Program-made: the position numbers and the translations under genes
Shown here: piece after piece, positions 61,818-64,000 of the stretch
How the letters are laid out: each line of letters opens with the position of its first letter
How positions within the stretch are numbered: the first letter of the stretch is position 1
Notes under the pieces: generated by a model
The model's input: the letters and a program-made list of their open reading frames with translations, nothing else
Told to the model about the DNA's origin: nothing
The model's database searches: none
Assembly: GCF_034058155.1 (NCBI RefSeq)
Contig: NZ_CP139148.1
Location: 1 to 64,000 of the forward strand
Direction: 5' to 3'
Length of the DNA: 64,000 nt
DNA from: Flavobacterium sp. KACC 22761
GTDB taxonomy: Bacteria; Bacteroidota; Bacteroidia; Flavobacteriales; Flavobacteriaceae

Positions 61818-62276
61818 ATGAAAGATAAAACGATAGATTATATTTTGAGAGCAACATGGCAAGCTGTTTCAAGAATGTATAATGAAGAAGCTGCAAAGTA
61901 TGATGCCACAATGGCCACAGGATTTGCGCTTTTGAGCATGGACAAAGAAGAAGGAACGCCATCAACTGCTTTAGGGCCTAGAATGGGCATGGAAGCAACA
62001 AGCTTGACCAGAACCTTAAAATCTATGGAAGAAAAAGGCTTGATTGTTCGCAAAAAAAATCCAAGCGACGGAAGAGGCGTTTTGATCTATCTGACCGAAT
62101 TTGGAAAAGAAAAAAGAGATTTATCTAAAAATACAGTTCTGAAATTTAATGAATCGGTAAGAAAACATGTTTCGGACGAAAAGCTGAATCATTTTATCGA
62201 AGTTGCTGAAATCATCAACGAGTTAATTCAGGACAAAAACATATTTAATCAAACAGAAAACGCAGAAAACGAATAG
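61818..62276 (+). CDS. MarR-family transcriptional regulator
   Basis: A 152-residue regulator with the MarR winged helix: TMATGFALLSMDKEEGTPSTALGPRMGMEATSLTRTLKSME (recognition helix region, about 31-71, read in parts) and the wing GLIVRKKNPSDGRGVLIYLTEFGKE (about 75-99). It dimerises through the terminal helices. It precedes the 3-hydroxyacyl-CoA dehydrogenase gene by 58 bases, so it probably controls fatty-acid breakdown, with an acyl-CoA as likely effector, and represses its own promoter via the palindrome at 61765. Confidence 0.92.
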   Translation: MKDKTIDYILRATWQAVSRMYNEEAAKYDATMATGFALLSMDKEEGTPSTALGPRMGMEATSLTRTLKSMEEKGLIVRKKNPSDGRGVLIYLTEFGKEKRDLSKNTVLKFNESVRKHVSDEKLNHFIEVAEIINELIQDKNIFNQTENAENE

Positions 62277-62334
62277 TATTTCATAAGATCAGAAATAATT
62301 CAAAAACTGCAAAAAAACAAACAAGTAACAAATT

Positions 62335-64000
62335 ATGAAACGCACAATTAAAAAAGTTGCTGTAATTGGATCCGGAATTATGGGTTCAGGTATAGCTTGT
62401 CATTTTGCCAACATTGGTGTTGAAGTTTTACTGCTTGACATCGTGCCTCGCGAGTTGACAGAAGCTGAAGCTAAAAAAGGATTAACGCTTGAAAGCAAAG
62501 CCGTTCGCAACCGTGTGGTAAATGACCATTTGGCGAACTCATTAAAATCAAAACCATCTCCTATTTACAGTCAGAAATTCGCCAACAGAATTACGACTGG
62601 AAATACTACAGATGACATGGCAAAAATTGCTAATGTTGATTGGATTATCGAGGTTGTTGTAGAGCGTTTGGACATTAAGAAATTAGTTTTTGAACAAATC
62701 GACAAATTTCGTAAACCGGGAACTTTGGTTACTTCGAACACTTCTGGTATTCCAATTCATTTTATGAGTGAAGGAAGAAGCGAAGATTTTCAACAGCATT
62801 TCTGTGGAACACACTTTTTTAACCCTGCGCGTTACTTAAAATTATTTGAAATCATTCCTGGCCCAAAAACTTCAAAAGAAGTATTGGATTTCTTAAACGA
62901 TTACGGATCTAAATTCTTAGGAAAAACTTCGGTTGTTGCTAAAGATACTCCAGCGTTTATTGGAAACAGAATTGGTATTTACGGAATCCAAAGTTTATTC
63001 CACCTTGTAAAAGAAATGGGATTGACTATCGAAGAAGTTGATAAATTGACAGGACCAGTTATCGGTCGTCCAAAATCAGCTACTTTCCGTACGGTTGACG
63101 TTGTTGGTTTAGATACTTTGGTACACGTTGCCAATGGTATTTACGAAAACTGCCCGAACGACGAACAACACGAATTGTTCAAACTTCCTGATTTCATCAA
63201 CAAAATGATGGAGAATAACTGGTTAGGAAGTAAAACGGGACAAGGTTTCTATAAAAAAGTAGATAAAGATATTCTTTCTTTAGACTTAGATACATTAGAA
63301 TATAGAGCGGCAAAAAAAGCAAATTTTGCAACTTTAGAATTAACTAAAACTATCGACAAACCAATCAATCGTTTTAAAGTTTTAGTAAAAGGAACTGATA
63401 AAGCAGGTGAATTCTACCGTAAAAGTTTCGCTGGAATGTTCGCTTACGTTTCAAACAGAGTTCCTGAAATCACAGACGAATTCTACAAAATTGACGACGC
63501 TATGAAAGCTGGTTTCGGATGGGAAAATGGTCCATTCGAAATCTGGGATGCTATTGGTGTTGAAAAAGGAATTGAAATCATGAAAGCGGAAGGTTTAGAG
63601 CCTGCTGCATGGGTAAACGAAATGTTAGCTTCTGGAAGCAAGAGTTTTTATACTGTAAAAGAAGGAGCAACTTATTTCTATAACATTCCAACAAAATCAC
63701 AAGAAAAGGTTCCTGGACAAGATTCATTTATTATTCTGAACAACATTCGCGAAAGCAAAAAAGTTTGGAGCAATAGTGGAGCCATCATTCAGGATTTAGG
63801 AGACGGAATCTTAAACTTAGAATTCCAGTCTAAAATGAATACAATTGGTGGTGATGTACTTCAAGCCATCAATAAAGCAATCGACTTATCTGAAAAAGAA
63901 TATCAAGGTTTAGTTATTGGTAACCAAGCGGCGAATTTCTCTGTTGGAGCTAATATCGGAATGATTTTCATGATGGCTGTTGAGCAGGAATATGACGAAT
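62335..64000 (+). CDS. 3-hydroxyacyl-CoA dehydrogenase/enoyl-CoA hydratase, partial at window end
   Basis: The first 555 codons of a beta-oxidation enzyme; the gene continues beyond the window. The N-terminus MKRTIKKVAVIGSGIMGSGI is the NAD-binding Rossmann motif (GSGIMG at 12-17). Further signs are VERLDIKKLVF, HFFNPARYLKLFEIIPGP, and DTPAFIGNRIGIYG for the dehydrogenase domain, then GKTGQGFYKK-like and a C-terminal part with VGANIGMIFMM where the hydratase domain begins. This arrangement, dehydrogenase first and hydratase second, is the type found in Bacteroidota. It oxidises 3-hydroxyacyl-CoA; the rest of the operon (thiolase, acyl-CoA dehydrogenase) is probably downstream. Confidence 0.94.
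   Translation, partial: MKRTIKKVAVIGSGIMGSGIACHFANIGVEVLLLDIVPRELTEAEAKKGLTLESKAVRNRVVNDHLANSLKSKPSPIYSQKFANRITTGNTTDDMAKIANVDWIIEVVVERLDIKKLVFEQIDKFRKPGTLVTSNTSGIPIHFMSEGRSEDFQQHFCGTHFFNPARYLKLFEIIPGPKTSKEVLDFLNDYGSKFLGKTSVVAKDTPAFIGNRIGIYGIQSLFHLVKEMGLTIEEVDKLTGPVIGRPKSATFRTVDVVGLDTLVHVANGIYENCPNDEQHELFKLPDFINKMMENNWLGSKTGQGFYKKVDKDILSLDLDTLEYRAAKKANFATLELTKTIDKPINRFKVLVKGTDKAGEFYRKSFAGMFAYVSNRVPEITDEFYKIDDAMKAGFGWENGPFEIWDAIGVEKGIEIMKAEGLEPAAWVNEMLASGSKSFYTVKEGATYFYNIPTKSQEKVPGQDSFIILNNIRESKKVWSNSGAIIQDLGDGILNLEFQSKMNTIGGDVLQAINKAIDLSEKEYQGLVIGNQAANFSVGANIGMIFMMAVEQEYDE

Overview
The window comes from a Bacteroidota chromosome, most likely Flavobacterium. Supporting signs are the low GC content, lysine- and asparagine-rich proteins, a type IX secretion C-terminal tail, TonB-receptor-like outer membrane proteins, bacillithiol and menaquinone genes, several promoters of the TTTG/TAnnTTTG type typical of the phylum, and numerous small palindromic repeats between genes. 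It holds about 52 protein genes, one tRNA gene (His, GTG), no insertion sequence and no CRISPR array.

From 1 to 32.3 kb the window is mostly housekeeping and small accessory genes: two GNAT acetyltransferases, a beta-propeller lactonase, a LOG-family nucleotide hydrolase, an AraC regulator divergent from a DoxX/polysaccharide-deacetylase pair, a TlpA thioredoxin, a CPA2 antiporter, L-serine dehydratase, panB, an RluA-type pseudouridine synthase, an aldehyde dehydrogenase, a large hybrid histidine kinase, a zinc metallopeptidase, tRNA-His, bshB1, isochorismate synthase with a hotdog thioesterase, a beta-helix lipoprotein, a secreted endonuclease I and purL.

From 32.5 to 44.2 kb lies a compact [NiFe]-hydrogenase locus. 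hypA-hypB-hypC-hypE run leftwards. The structural genes (small subunit, large subunit, cytochrome b, maturation protease), hypF, an FKBP-type prolyl isomerase, hypD and a nickel permease run rightwards. The small subunit carries all six cysteines, at exact spacing, of the O2-tolerant [4Fe-3S] proximal cluster, so this looks like a respiratory H2-uptake enzyme that feeds menaquinone in air. The usual O2-protection maturation factors (HyaE/HyaF type) are not present. The divergent promoter region has a Crp/Fnr-like palindrome and no obvious housekeeping promoter.

From 44.4 to 50.5 kb come an outer-membrane beta-barrel receptor, a secreted small protein, a long-chain acyl-CoA synthetase and a phytanoyl-CoA dioxygenase-like protein. 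From 50.5 to 56.6 kb the region looks more accessory: an exonuclease, a five-copy tandem repeat of about 151 bp, a lysine-rich hypothetical protein, a 1.3-kb stretch with at least two tiny peptide-encoding transcription units (31 and 34 codons, each followed by a strong terminator), and an AT-rich gene for a PHP-phosphoesterase/SMC-like ATPase that may be a defence protein.

From 56.8 to 64 kb are tatD, the RNA ligase rtcB, an HD-domain protein with a strong promoter overlapped by an inverted repeat, a WYL regulator, and a MarR regulator with a palindromic operator in front of a fatty-acid beta-oxidation gene that runs off the end of the window.
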